DNA of 32,027 nt from Planctomycetota bacterium (GCA_029260825.1 JAJDCM010000068.1:1-32027); one strand, 5' to 3'; numbered from the stretch's first letter, positions 1-8,658 are shown. Notes: generated by a model from the sequence alone, not told the origin. Translations and numbers: made by a program.

Positions 1-66
1 GCCTTACGTCGTTTAGGACTTGTGAGCCTCATGGATGAGTATCGAAGACTGGCGTGTTCCTCGTGA
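1..66 (+). CDS. C-terminal end of a group II intron reverse transcriptase/maturase (partial)
   Basis: An open frame enters from the left edge and ends at TGA 64-66, giving 21 residues (ending RRLACSS). The stop codon directly abuts a group II intron domain V. In bacterial retroelement introns the maturase gene sits in domain IV just upstream of domain V, so these residues are most likely its C-terminal tail. The fragment is too short to identify by its residues alone; the call rests on position. The rest of the protein lies outside the window. Confidence 0.6.
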   Translation, partial: ALRRLGLVSLMDEYRRLACSS

Positions 67-138
67 ACCGCCGTATACGGAACCGTACGTACGGTGGTGT
101 AGGAGCTGGGAGGGGGCGACCCCTCCCGGCTACCTGAT
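1..138 (+). mobile_element. 3' end of a group II intron (domains V and VI)
   Basis: Domain V is seen at about 65-100. The 9-bp lower stem pairs 67-75 with 90-98 and includes one G-U pair. A two-base bulge at 88-89 separates it from an upper stem capped by a GAAC loop. The triad-equivalent bases are CGC (69-71), not the AGC of many introns; CGC is the form reported for bacterial class C introns. Domain VI follows at about 101-135 as a G-rich/C-rich hairpin (GGGAGGGG with CCCCTCCC), with an unpaired A near the 3' end. The likely 3' splice boundary is at about 138. The 5' part of the intron is outside the window, so integrity cannot be judged. Confidence 0.8.
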
Positions 139-291
139 GCCTTGAACCAGGTGTTTTTGAACATTGCTGCAGAACTGTTCCTCTCCATCTGTGTTGAATG
201 TGGAGGTTGATGATTTCCTTCGTTGCCAGGCTCTTGGCCAGCGATGGGGGAGGTTTTCGTTCGTGATTTCGTTCTTCCTGGGAGGTCGGTG

Positions 292-1039
292 ATGAGGAAT
301 CTGCTAGCTGGAGTTTTCGGGTTGGTTATTGCGCTGTTCTCGGGCCCTGGTTGGGCAGAGCCGCTGGACGTCTCGTCCTGGGTGGGTCGTCTCCCGGACT
401 CGCCAGGGGGCGGTGGAGGTCTCGATCATGTTGGAGATAACGAGAGCGGGCACAGAACAGGGTCCGGTGCTGTACCTCCTCGTTCGCGGAGATGGGAGAA
501 GAGGGTTGGTGGTCGGCGGGTTCGGGGTGGTGATGCCGGCAAGAAGACCGGCGGACCACGAATGCGGAGGAGTGCAGAGGAGGCTGGGACCGTCCGGTCC
601 AGGGCGACTGATGGGCAGCGTAGGAAGACAGGGAATGGGAGACGTGGCGTCGCCAGGAGGGCGGGGAAGACTGGTGATTCTCGAGGAGTGTGCAGGGAGT
701 GCGGGGAATTACGTGGTCGTGGCGGGAACTGGAAGGAGATTTCAGAGGATGGCAGGCGGTCTCGAGTGCTCGGAGGGAAGCTAGGTTCTGGGGGCGGCGC
801 CAAGGTGCAAAGAGATGGTGCCGGCAAGAGGAAGCGATTGGGGCGTGGGTCTCGGAGGATTCGTGGTGAGTCTCGGATGCTGGATCGCCGGGAGAGAAGG
901 GGGGGACGGGGTAAGCGAATGGAGCCTCGTCGTCGCCCGCTTCCAGAAAGACGGATGGAGATCTGAGACGGGCCCAGGCGCCGGCGAAGGGTTGCTTTTG
1001 CCCTTCGGCTTTCGGGAAGGGCAGCCGAGTGTTTGCTGA
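292..1039 (+). pseudogene. Possible decayed gene for a secreted protein (frameshift plus in-frame stop)
   Basis: An ATG at 292 opens a good signal peptide: basic start MRNLL, a hydrophobic core, then a GWA-EP cleavage-like site. About 40 codons on, at a run of five G around 410, the sensible frame changes. Removing one G continues the protein as SPGAVEVSIMLEITRAG and on to a stop at 782-784. Beyond that TAG the same frame is open again to 1039. The original frame becomes an Arg/Gly-rich translation unlike the genes around it. I recognise no family. The plus strand is unusually G-rich. A rival reading is a 257-residue minus-strand frame (1099 down to 326) starting MSKIRQALEEYQ. It has no clear ribosome site and turns His/Pro/Ser-rich. 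The region may also be non-coding. Confidence 0.3.
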
Positions 1040-1172
1040 TCGTCCCGACTCGTACTTTGGGTTCTGATACTCCTCGAGGGCCTGACGAATTTTCGACATG
1101 TCTCTGTCTGATGTCGTATTTACCAGCAGAGTGTTCGATTGTTCAGGCAGTTCGGTAGAAAGGAGTCATCTC

Positions 1173-2105
1173 ATGAGTTTCCCTGGTCAACTTAGCGGTA
1201 CAACCAACCTGCGGTCCCGGCTTCTTGCGGCGTTCCTTCCGACACTTGGCATGGTCCTTTTTGGATGGGGAGGAGCGGCTCTATCCGCCAGCGCTAGCGA
1301 GTCGGAGGCAGCCAAGGAGCTGGCATCGCGGGGATTCACGGTTCTTGCTGATGAAGTAGGCTTCTCGGGGCGTCAGTCTAGCTATCACGGAAAGAGTTTG
1401 ACGAGCAATGCGCTTCAGAAGATGCCCGAGTTCGGTTCTGAAAAGGTGCGATTTTCGAACGGTGAGGAGCCGTCACCGGGTGGACGGACCGGTGGCTATT
1501 TCGATGAAGGTGTCCTTGCATATAAGATGAAGGGCAACAGTCTTGTTCTGGCGGTCGCCTGTGGCTTGAACCCGAAGTCGTGGCTGTCGGTGGAAGAGTT
1601 CAGAGGAGCACTCTATGGTCAAGGAGATCTTTTTCTGGCGGTGAAGGAGCGAGGTAAAGTAAGCCACTTTGCACTTCTGAACGAGATGCACGGTCGCCGA
1701 CCGCTGGGGCATGATGGATTCTGGGACAGGGCTCAGGAGTTTCGGTATGGACCCGATGTATCCATTGGAGAACTGGTGCGCTTGTCGGCAGAAGATCACA
1801 TTCAAACTGCGGGAGGATATCGGGGGCACAGCCGCGGAGGACAGAGCCCTCGTGGACTCGATGAGAGGGTCTTCGCAAGGGGAGGCAAGGGGCTTGGGGT
1901 GGGAGAACTGGTCGTCTTTGAGGTGAAGGGGCGCCAGCCAATGCATCCCGGCAACAAGAAGATGACCTGGTATGTTTCTGAATGGACACTCCCCCTGGAA
2001 GCGATCGGTAGACCCGAAGAGGTCTCTTTCCACATCGGGACGACCTGCGGAAATGATCAGATCAGTGGAACATTGAAACTTCGTCGGCGTCCTGAGATCA
2101 ACTGA
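1173..2105 (+). CDS. Secreted protein of unknown function
   Basis: The frame is open from 1098, but the start chosen is ATG 1173. It has an AAAGGAG ribosome site 8 bases upstream and begins a signal peptide (residues 1 to about 41: basic LRSRLL, hydrophobic LAAFLPTLGMVLFGWGGAAL, then SASA). The mature part is about 270 residues with no further membrane segment. A C-terminal stretch around residues 285-300 contains SFHIGTTCGNDQISG. This resembles a C-G-N-D motif I remember from the C-terminal region of exported proteins in other bacteria, often PEP-CTERM ones. No PEP-CTERM tail is present: the protein ends RRRPEIN. The function is unknown and the export prediction is fairly firm. The gene stands alone and faces lexA across a shared terminator. 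Confidence 0.75.
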   Translation: MSFPGQLSGTTNLRSRLLAAFLPTLGMVLFGWGGAALSASASESEAAKELASRGFTVLADEVGFSGRQSSYHGKSLTSNALQKMPEFGSEKVRFSNGEEPSPGGRTGGYFDEGVLAYKMKGNSLVLAVACGLNPKSWLSVEEFRGALYGQGDLFLAVKERGKVSHFALLNEMHGRRPLGHDGFWDRAQEFRYGPDVSIGELVRLSAEDHIQTAGGYRGHSRGGQSPRGLDERVFARGGKGLGVGELVVFEVKGRQPMHPGNKKMTWYVSEWTLPLEAIGRPEEVSFHIGTTCGNDQISGTLKLRRRPEIN

Positions 2106-2133
2106 TTGCTGACTGGTCTCAAGACGAAAAAAG

Positions 2134-2171
2134 AGCCCGCATTTCTCCTGATCTAGTGAGAAATGCGGGCT
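2134..2171 (-). terminator. Rho-independent terminator of lexA
   Basis: A perfect 14-bp inverted repeat (2134-2147 with 2158-2171) has a 10-base loop. The A-run at 2127-2132 reads as a U-tract on the minus strand, directly after the stem and 54 bases past the lexA stop. There is no U-tract on the plus side, although the stem may also slow transcription coming from the 1173-2105 gene. Confidence 0.85.
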
Positions 2172-2224
2172 GGAGCCATATCACAGGATATATCAGTTTC
2201 TCTGGCACCGTATTCTTACGCGGA

Positions 2225-2836
2225 CTAGAGCCGTCGAACGACTCCAACGACAACCCCTCGCACGGCAAGCTTGTCGACAAAGATGGGCTCCAGGGCCGCA
2301 TTCTCTGGTTGAAGGCGGACTCGCCCCTTTTCTCGATAGAAGCTCTTCAGAGTAGTTTCGCCGTCCTCCAGGGCGGCCACAACTTTTTGGCCGTTCTCGG
2401 GTCGAGCGGCTGGATCAACGATCACAAAGTCACCGTTGCAGATGTGACTGTCGATCATCGAGGTTCCGCTAACCTCCAGGAGATAGCATCCACTGCGAAT
2501 CCGCAGGATCTCATCGATTCTTACGTGCTCAGCTTGTTCTTCGACTTCGATCGGTGCACCGGCAGCCACGCGACCCAGAATCGGTAGGGCATTTTCTGGC
2601 GGCTCATCCTCAACAATTTGAATGGAGCGGGCCATGTTTTTCTCGGTGGAAACAACCCCCTTTTTCTTCAAAGCCTGAATGTGCTCAAAGACTGTGATCT
2701 TGGAGACTTTGAAGGACTCTGCAATCTCATCAAGGGTCGGTGAGATGCGCATCCGATCCCGGTAGTCCCGGATAAAATCGAGGATCTGGAGCTGACGCCT
2801 GGTCAAGTTGGCTTTGGGATGGTTTTTACCACTCAT
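2225..2836 (-). CDS. lexA: LexA repressor (SOS regulator)
   Basis: The protein is 203 residues, the usual LexA size. Residues 1-70 form the winged-helix DNA-binding domain (LTRRQLQILDFI, then ISPTLDEIAESFKVSK). Residues 84-203 are the S24-type self-cleaving domain. The cleavage site is Ala92-Gly93 in GRVAAGAP. The nucleophile is Ser126 in SGTSM (commonly GDSM) and the general base is Lys164 in TTLKSF. LexA represses DNA-damage genes and cleaves itself when stimulated by RecA filaments. The start is ATG 2836, with GGAG 7 bases upstream. The gene is monocistronic and ends in a strong terminator. A dyad about 62 bases upstream (2898-2915) may be its operator. Confidence 0.95.
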   Translation of the reverse strand: MSGKNHPKANLTRRQLQILDFIRDYRDRMRISPTLDEIAESFKVSKITVFEHIQALKKKGVVSTEKNMARSIQIVEDEPPENALPILGRVAAGAPIEVEEQAEHVRIDEILRIRSGCYLLEVSGTSMIDSHICNGDFVIVDPAARPENGQKVVAALEDGETTLKSFYREKGRVRLQPENAALEPIFVDKLAVRGVVVGVVRRL

Positions 2837-2897
2837 GTGTAGGCTCCACGTTAGACTGTCGTGAGGATTTCGGTTGTTTCGATTTCGTTAGGCGCAT

Positions 2898-2915
2898 GAG
2901 AACATGATTGTTTTC
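2898..2915. promoter_or_regulatory. Inverted repeat upstream of lexA, candidate SOS operator
   Basis: The two 7-base arms GAGAACA and TGTTTTC pair (one G-T) around TGAT. The GAAC...GTT shape recalls LexA boxes of other phyla, but the spacing differs from the Bacillus CGAAC-N4-GTTCG box. LexA usually represses its own gene, which makes this the best candidate in the spacer. The evidence is weak without other SOS genes to compare. Confidence 0.35.
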
Positions 2916-3497
2916 TTGGGCTCTTTTCTGAGCGTTCGCTTTCGAGTGATTCAAAAAAATGGCCCTTGCATGGCCGGGTTGTGGTCCGGCATTGGGTTCT
3001 TCCTTCTTGTGGGAACTTTAGGCAAGTAGGGCGAGAAGGAAGAGGGCGGCTATAGTGAGGAGCTCGGGCACACTCTCCCGGGCCATGCGAAGGTACCATA
3101 GAAATGTCAGGGCGTTCGGTTGTGCGGCGATGGGCCTCGCACTTGATCGAGCGAGGCGTTCAGTTGACGAAATGTTCGATTTCTTTTGAAGTCGACATTC
3201 CACCGAGTCCCTCTTTTGCCGTATTGATGGCTGTTTGCGAGATGGTCCAGCCACCTTTGCCACCTGAGGTGTTCGTGAGGGACTCAAGTTATTCGGGCGA
3301 GCGGTCTTTCTCCTGGGCTCTGTTTTGGACAGAGTACCGAAGGGATGGACGATTGCAGTTTGGGCCGTTGTCGAGTTCTTGACCCGGTTTGATGGTGGCC
3401 CCTGCTGGCTCGCTTTTACATGGACGTTGTTTTTTGTTTTGTATCCAAACATCATGTGAACATTATCCCAAATAAACATCGAACATCAAGGGGTGGA

Positions 3498-3528
3498 TTG
3501 GTTTTATTTTGGGTTCTGTTCGTATAAT
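3498..3528 (+). promoter_or_regulatory. Candidate hflX promoter
   Basis: A perfect TATAAT lies at 3523-3528. The best -35 is a weak TTGGTT (3498-3503) at a long 19-base spacing. Transcription would start about 7 bases after the -10 box, leaving a very short leader before the ATG at 3539. Confidence 0.45.
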
Positions 3529-3538
3529 CTTGGGGGTA

Positions 3539-4810
3539 ATGACTTTGGATATGGATCGGAAAGAGGCTCGCTTCCGAGCTGAGCGGGCTTTGTTGGTTGG
3601 AGTTGAGCTCGCAGGGATGACGGAACTGGACTCAGATTTGTCCGAGCTGGAGAGCCTGGCTGAGTCTGCAGGAGCGATTGTGGTCGGCAGTTGCTCTCAG
3701 CGTCGTCGTATGCCGTCACCTTCGATGTTTGTCGGCACTGGGAAGGCGGAAGAGATCAAGGAGCTGGCCGATGAGCTTGAGGCGGACGTGGTGATTTTTG
3801 ACGATGACCTTTCCCCGGCTCAATTGCGAAACCTGGAGAAAGTGTCGGATCGACGGGTCCTGGATCGGAGTGAGCTCATCATGGATATTTTCGCTTCGAG
3901 GGCTCGAACCTCTCAAGCGAAGCTTCAGGTGGAGCTTGCGCAGCTTGAGTATGCTCTTCCCCGCCTGCGTCGGATGTGGTCTCACCTGTCTCGGATCGAG
4001 GGAGGAATCGGGACGCGTGGGCCAGGAGAGAAGCAGCTCGAGACGGATCGACGTTTGATTCAATCCCGGATTACTGAACTCAAAGATCGTCTCATGAAGA
4101 TTCGACGTCGTCGGGAGCGGCAAGTCGAGTCCCGAGGAAACGCATTCACGGTTTCGTTGGTCGGCTACACGAATGTAGGAAAGTCGACCCTGCTCAACCG
4201 GGTTACCGAGGGGGGAGCGGTTGTGGCCGATCGCCTCTTCATGACGCTTGATACATGCTCTCGTGAGTGGGATCTAGGAGATGGACTCAAGACCATTCTT
4301 TCGGATACGGTCGGATTCATCCGAAAGCTTCCCCATCATCTGATCTCGTCCTTCCACGCCACCCTTGAGGAGGCCAGGCACGCGGATCTTTTGCTGCATG
4401 TTATCGACGCCAGCCATCCCAACCTGACCGAACAAGTGGAGGCGGTTGATCGAGTCATGAAGGATCTGGGAGTAGGGGATCGTCCCTGCATTCAGGTTCT
4501 GAACAAAGTCGATCAACTCCCGGACGGGGAGCATCTCGATGATTTACTGACCCGATATCCCGAAACAATCCCGGTGTCAGCCCAGACTGGCAAAGGTCTC
4601 GGAGAGCTCAAGGAAGCGGTGCGGAGTCGAGTGCTTGAGCGCTACGTTCAGGCCGAGTTCCTTGTTGAGCCCGGTAACGGCAAGCTTTTTTCCTTCTTGC
4701 ATAACCGAGGGGTGATTACCGCCTCCAGCACCGAGGAGGACGGAAAGGCATTCTTTCGCGTGATGCTGAGTCCCGCTGACCTTGCTGCCGCCAATCGGCT
4801 AGTGGGGTGA
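3539..4810 (+). CDS. hflX: GTPase HflX
   Basis: The protein is 423 residues, close to E. coli HflX (426). Residues 1 to about 205 form the HflX N-terminal domain, which ends in a basic coiled-coil-like helix. The family signature GTRGPGEKQLETDRR is at about 159-172. The G domain has G1 GYTNVGKST (209-217), G3 DTVGF (256-260), G4 NKVD (322-325) and G5 SAQTG. HflX binds the 50S subunit and splits or rescues stalled 70S ribosomes under stress. Start ATG 3539 follows GGGGGT at only 1-2 bases, so the ATG at 3551 is a real alternative. The gene stands alone and ends convergently with the LysM gene. Confidence 0.93.
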   Translation: MTLDMDRKEARFRAERALLVGVELAGMTELDSDLSELESLAESAGAIVVGSCSQRRRMPSPSMFVGTGKAEEIKELADELEADVVIFDDDLSPAQLRNLEKVSDRRVLDRSELIMDIFASRARTSQAKLQVELAQLEYALPRLRRMWSHLSRIEGGIGTRGPGEKQLETDRRLIQSRITELKDRLMKIRRRRERQVESRGNAFTVSLVGYTNVGKSTLLNRVTEGGAVVADRLFMTLDTCSREWDLGDGLKTILSDTVGFIRKLPHHLISSFHATLEEARHADLLLHVIDASHPNLTEQVEAVDRVMKDLGVGDRPCIQVLNKVDQLPDGEHLDDLLTRYPETIPVSAQTGKGLGELKEAVRSRVLERYVQAEFLVEPGNGKLFSFLHNRGVITASSTEEDGKAFFRVMLSPADLAAANRLVG

Positions 4811-4870
4811 GCCAGAAGTTCTCTGAAGAATCTTTGATGCAGCCCAATCGATGCCCCGAGGAAAAGGGGC

Positions 4871-5695
4871 CTACGGAAGGAGAAGGTGCTGGCCTTCTCG
4901 GATCTGACGAGGATTGTCGATCTTATTCAGTTTGGCGATCTCTCGCCACCGGTTGGCGTCCCCCAGCTCCCTTGCCGCAATCTTTGTCAGGGTGTCGGAG
5001 GGCTTGACTTTGCACTCGCGGCCGCGGACTTTCGCCGGGACCCGGGGGGTAGGTCTGGTTTGAGGGGGTATTCTTAACCGGGTTCCTTCTCGGAGGAGGT
5101 GGGGTTTGTCGATGCCATTGAACTGGGCGATCTCCTTCCACCTGATTGCGCTGCCAAGAAACTTCTCTGCTATCTGTGACAGGCTCTCGCCGTTGCCCAC
5201 CGTGTAGATTTCTTCGGAGGTCTCCCTGATCGTCTGATTTGACGGTAGATCGGGTTTGTTGTTCGACGGTGAAGGAGCTTTCCTTTGACGTCTTCGCAGC
5301 GGGATTTCGGTTCTAGCCGGTGCGCGAGGGGCTCGATCCGTTGCTGGATCTACCGGGTACGCGGGTTTCTTTTCTAGAGGCTTCTTTTGCGGGTGGAAAC
5401 CGCCAAGAACAACAACCAGAGTCGAGTCTGCGTTTGGGTCGAATCGAAGGGGAGGTTTTTGGGGTCTCTGTTCGTTGCCTCCTCGTGATGGAGGTTGAGT
5501 AACAGAAGGTACTCCCAGTGAACGTGCCGGGGATTCTGGCTTCGATGTAGCCGCCTGGTCTCGTCTCAGGTTGTTGGCGTTTTGGTGGGCCCTTCGACTG
5601 TTGTACGAGTCGAATGCGAATCCCAAAACAATGATGAGACAGAGGAGACTAAAAAGAAGTGGCTTAAAGGATCTCGATTTTGATGAAGCCTGCAT
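4871..5695 (-). CDS. Membrane-anchored protein with two LysM domains
   Basis: The product is 274 residues from ATG 5695; a TTG at 5734 would add 13 residues. It has a short basic N-terminus, one membrane segment (about residues 14-30, PLLFSLLCLIIVLGFAF), then a Pro/Arg/Ser-rich linker of about 130 residues. Two tandem LysM domains close the protein: YTVGNGESLSQIAEKFLGS... at about 166-215 and KVKPSDTLTKIAARELGD... at about 230-274. Both contain the W-x-E-I-A-x-x-N pattern. LysM domains bind peptidoglycan or chitin N-acetylglucosamine, so this is probably an inner-membrane-anchored, wall-facing protein. No catalytic domain is attached. It lies downstream of the secDF terminator and is likely transcribed separately. 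Confidence 0.85.
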   Translation of the reverse strand: MQASSKSRSFKPLLFSLLCLIIVLGFAFDSYNSRRAHQNANNLRRDQAATSKPESPARSLGVPSVTQPPSRGGNEQRPQKPPLRFDPNADSTLVVVLGGFHPQKKPLEKKPAYPVDPATDRAPRAPARTEIPLRRRQRKAPSPSNNKPDLPSNQTIRETSEEIYTVGNGESLSQIAEKFLGSAIRWKEIAQFNGIDKPHLLREGTRLRIPPQTRPTPRVPAKVRGRECKVKPSDTLTKIAARELGDANRWREIAKLNKIDNPRQIREGQHLLLP

Positions 5696-5838
5696 GTTGA
5701 CCCGCCCGATCGACAGTTGCGACTTTCCCGGCAAGAATCCACTCGATACACTGAAATCAAGGCTAGATCGAGGAAGCTACGGTGTCAAGGGAGTGCTGCG
5801 AAGGCCGACTCAAGAGGAGAACGAAGGCTCCCAAAAAA

Positions 5839-5879
5839 AGGACGGCGCAAGACCAAGAAACCTTGGTTTGCGCCGTCCT
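5839..5879 (-). terminator. Rho-independent terminator of the trmD-rplS-secDF operon
   Basis: The outer arms 5839-5850 and 5868-5879 pair perfectly over 12 bp. After a one-base bulge (5851) the stem continues for 6 bp (5852-5857 with 5862-5867) to a 4-base loop. The A-run 5833-5839 is a U-tract on the minus strand. It lies 39 bases past the secDF stop. Confidence 0.9.
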
Positions 5880-5917
5880 GATCGCGTCAGAAAAGACCTG
5901 TTTTTGGGGAAGTCAGA

Positions 5918-8635
5918 TCAGGCTTGAGCTGCCGGAACTTGCTTCTTCTTGGCCGGCGTGGCAGCCGGTGTGTTTTCGTTGCTTCCATCGTTGGATCGGC
6001 CTCGGGATCTCAGGAAAACGACCATCGAGGACGCAACATAAATCGTCGAGTAGGTTCCTGCGACGATTCCCAGCATGAGGGCGAAGGCCAACCCTTCCAG
6101 GACACTTCGTTGGCCCTTGTTGAGAATGAAGAGGCAGAACACCACCAAGAAGGTTGTCACCGATGTGAAGATCGTTCGGGCCAGAGTTTCATTGATCGAG
6201 AGGTTCACGATCTCCCGCAACGGGAGCCGGGTCTTCTTCAACTTCTCGCGAATCCGGTCGAAGATGACGATCGTATCGTTCAGGGAGTAACCGATGATCG
6301 TCAAGAAGGCGGCGATGATGGGGAGGTTTAGCTTCGCATCAACGATTCCCAGCATGTCGAAGAGAGCGACCATTCCCATGGTAAAGACCACGTCATGGAC
6401 GAGTGCGGCCACCGCACTGTATCCGAATCGAATGTCGTGGAACCGGAACAGGATGTAGAGGAGAATAAGAACCAAGGAAGCCAAGATGGCCAGGATGGCT
6501 TTACGGGTGAGCTCTTCCACGGCTTTGGGACTGATGAAGTCTGTTTTCGGGAATGGATTGGAAAGAACCACTCCTTGCTTTTCTAGCCCGGATCTCACTG
6601 CAACTCGAAGTCCAGCCTCGTCAACGGTGGGGCCCAACGTTCCAACCCAAGCTTCAAAGTGAGTCGATTCGCCTTGCCTGTCGCCGATGACGTTGTATTT
6701 CTCGCTTCCGGCATCACTGAGGCTTTTCTCGACGATCTCGCGGCTCGTAGCATCTCTGGTGTTCAGAAGGAAATGGAAGCCGCCAGGGTAGTCTTTTGCC
6801 TTGTCGTCGAGCAGAGCGATGTCGTCTGAGAGTCGATTCACGGTCATCCCATCCGGGACGAGGTCATCTTTGAATAGTGCGCGCACGGAATCCGAGAACT
6901 CTGCCTGAGCTGCGTCCTCGAAGATTTTGGCCCGCAACTCGAACTGGCTGTACTGCCCAGGACCGGCGGAGTCACCAAGGGGATAGACAATGGAGTCTTC
7001 GTACTTGGCTCCGATCCTTTCCCGGACATCTTTCGAGTTGAGGGGGGCTTTGCAGTTGATGCGAACCAAGGTTCCGCCACTGAAGTCGAGGTCAGCCTTG
7101 TCTTCATAGGTAACAAAGACTACGAGACCCAAGGTAATGGCAATCACCGAGGCAATAAAGGCGATGCGACTGAACTTCAGGAAATCAATGTTGGGGTTCT
7201 TGAACAGTTTTACCGCACTGAATTCCTTGTAGATGCCTTTTTGCAGCAGGAGGGTGAAGATGATGCGGGCGGCGAATACACCGGTGAGAAGCGTACAGAC
7301 GATTCCGACCATGAGGGTCGTCGCAAAGCCCTTGATGGGGCCCGTACCGATGAACCACAGGCAAAGTGCTGTGAGAAACGTGGTGATGTTTGCATCGAGA
7401 ATGGTCACCGTTGCTAGCTGGAAACCGTTCTGGAAGGACTGAATGAGAGTCTTTCCTTTTTCGCGCTCTTCCCGAATTCGTTCGAAGATCAGAATGCTCG
7501 CATCGACCGCCATGCCAACGGTCAGGAGGATTCCAGCGAGGCCTGGAAGGGTCAGGGTTCCTCTGGAAAACGAGAGCCATCCCATGATGAACAGGAGGTT
7601 CGTGATCAGAGCGATGACGGCGACCAAACCGGCCAGGCGATAGATGAGCAGCATGAAGATGATGACCAGTACGAATCCGGTCAGGATGGCGGTGAAACCT
7701 CGCTGAATGGCCTCTTCGCCCAGGGTCGGTCCGATCTGATATTCACTCTCGAGACGGGGTTTGATCTCAAGGCTTCCCGATCTCAGGGTTGCAATGAGTT
7801 CGCTGAGTTCTTCTCGTCCAAAGCCTTGGAGTCCGCCGGTGATGATGCCACGGTCGGAGATGGTTCCTTCGATGGTGGGGGCGGTGTGAACTTCACCATT
7901 CAAGATGATCGCCATCTGGCGACCCTTGTTCTTTTCGGTGAGGGCTCGCATCCTGCCCGCGCCGGAGGCACGGAGTTGGAATCCGACGCCGGGCATGCTC
8001 GACCGATCGTAGTCGAGATAGACGCCGTCGATTTGATCGCCTCCGACGGAGGAATCCTCGTCAAGAAGGCAAAAATAGCCGTCAACGCCTTGATCTTTCT
8101 GCTGGCCCTTGGAGACGTAGTACCAACCAATCCCCTTTTCGGTGGGGCCGATGTAGCGAGGCCCGCGTTTCCCGATTTGCTCGAGAGTCGCGGCTTCTTC
8201 CTCCATCTGAGCTCGCTTGGCGTTCTCCGCATCGATGTCCACCTGTCGTTGGGCGAACTCGGTCGGATTTGCAAGTAGCTTCCACTCCAGAACACCAAGA
8301 TCGGTGAGAACCTTCTTGATGGTGTCCGCGTCCTGCTTATCCATCCCAGGGAGCTGAACCATGATCTGGTCGTTGCCGACCGGGACGAACCCGATGTCGA
8401 CGACGCCACTCCGATTCAGCTTCTCAAGACGCTTTTGGAGGACTTTGATGGTGTCAGAGACCACGTCCTTCCCTGGATCGTCTTGTTCCTTCTCGGTGAT
8501 ATCAAGACTGTAGGTAAGGGTTGATCCGCCTTTCAAGTCCAGGCCATAGGTGAATTCACCCATGGTCAGGGCTAGAATAGCTCCGACGATCAAGATGCAT
8601 ATGAAGCTGAGCTTAAAGCCCGGGTTATTGTCCAT
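5918..8635 (-). CDS. secDF: Fused protein translocase subunit SecD-SecF
   Basis: The protein is 905 residues and joins SecD (about 1-460) to SecF (about 480-885) in one chain. The SecD part shows TM1, the YGLDLKGG motif just after it, the large periplasmic P1 domain, the LRSGSLEI-type junction before TM2, and AVDASILIFERIREE. The SecF part shows DLDFSGGTLVRI and the IGYSLNDTIVIFDRIRE motif. The complex uses the proton gradient to pull secreted proteins through SecYEG from the periplasmic side. The C-terminus is a Lys/Ala-rich tail (AKKKQVPAAQA). The gene is third in trmD-rplS-secDF, 23 bases after rplS, with a GGAG-type site, and is followed by a strong terminator. Fused SecDF occurs in several phyla, including Bacillota, Bacteroidota and Planctomycetota. 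Confidence 0.96.
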   Translation of the reverse strand: MDNNPGFKLSFICILIVGAILALTMGEFTYGLDLKGGSTLTYSLDITEKEQDDPGKDVVSDTIKVLQKRLEKLNRSGVVDIGFVPVGNDQIMVQLPGMDKQDADTIKKVLTDLGVLEWKLLANPTEFAQRQVDIDAENAKRAQMEEEAATLEQIGKRGPRYIGPTEKGIGWYYVSKGQQKDQGVDGYFCLLDEDSSVGGDQIDGVYLDYDRSSMPGVGFQLRASGAGRMRALTEKNKGRQMAIILNGEVHTAPTIEGTISDRGIITGGLQGFGREELSELIATLRSGSLEIKPRLESEYQIGPTLGEEAIQRGFTAILTGFVLVIIFMLLIYRLAGLVAVIALITNLLFIMGWLSFSRGTLTLPGLAGILLTVGMAVDASILIFERIREEREKGKTLIQSFQNGFQLATVTILDANITTFLTALCLWFIGTGPIKGFATTLMVGIVCTLLTGVFAARIIFTLLLQKGIYKEFSAVKLFKNPNIDFLKFSRIAFIASVIAITLGLVVFVTYEDKADLDFSGGTLVRINCKAPLNSKDVRERIGAKYEDSIVYPLGDSAGPGQYSQFELRAKIFEDAAQAEFSDSVRALFKDDLVPDGMTVNRLSDDIALLDDKAKDYPGGFHFLLNTRDATSREIVEKSLSDAGSEKYNVIGDRQGESTHFEAWVGTLGPTVDEAGLRVAVRSGLEKQGVVLSNPFPKTDFISPKAVEELTRKAILAILASLVLILLYILFRFHDIRFGYSAVAALVHDVVFTMGMVALFDMLGIVDAKLNLPIIAAFLTIIGYSLNDTIVIFDRIREKLKKTRLPLREIVNLSINETLARTIFTSVTTFLVVFCLFILNKGQRSVLEGLAFALMLGIVAGTYSTIYVASSMVVFLRSRGRSNDGSNENTPAATPAKKKQVPAAQA

Positions 8636-8658
8636 CGCTCTCCGGCTCCGACTAAAAA

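Larger units (their letters stand above)
2837..3538. other. 700-base spacer between divergent lexA and hflX
   Basis: No convincing gene is present. The open frames here are Ser/Arg/Pro-rich, lack ribosome sites and look random. One 22-residue minus-strand frame (3086 to 3018) would encode a short hydrophobic peptide ending in alternating Ala and Leu, but without a ribosome site. The lexA-side dyad (2898-2915) and a hflX-side -10 box (3523-3528) are the only regulatory signals I can support. The stretch at about 3425-3490 is noticeably A+T-rich. Confidence 0.5.

Noticed and set aside
2119..2587. A 143-codon plus-strand frame opposite lexA
   Set aside because: It lies antisense to a clear lexA gene and begins inside its terminator.
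3018..3086. A 22-residue hydrophobic peptide frame in the lexA-hflX spacer
   Set aside because: It has no ribosome site or promoter, and a short Ala/Leu-rich frame can arise by chance in this base composition.
4853..4870. GCCCC/GGGGC hairpin between convergent hflX and the LysM gene as a terminator
   Set aside because: The stem is only 5 bp with no U-tract on either strand; too weak to call.
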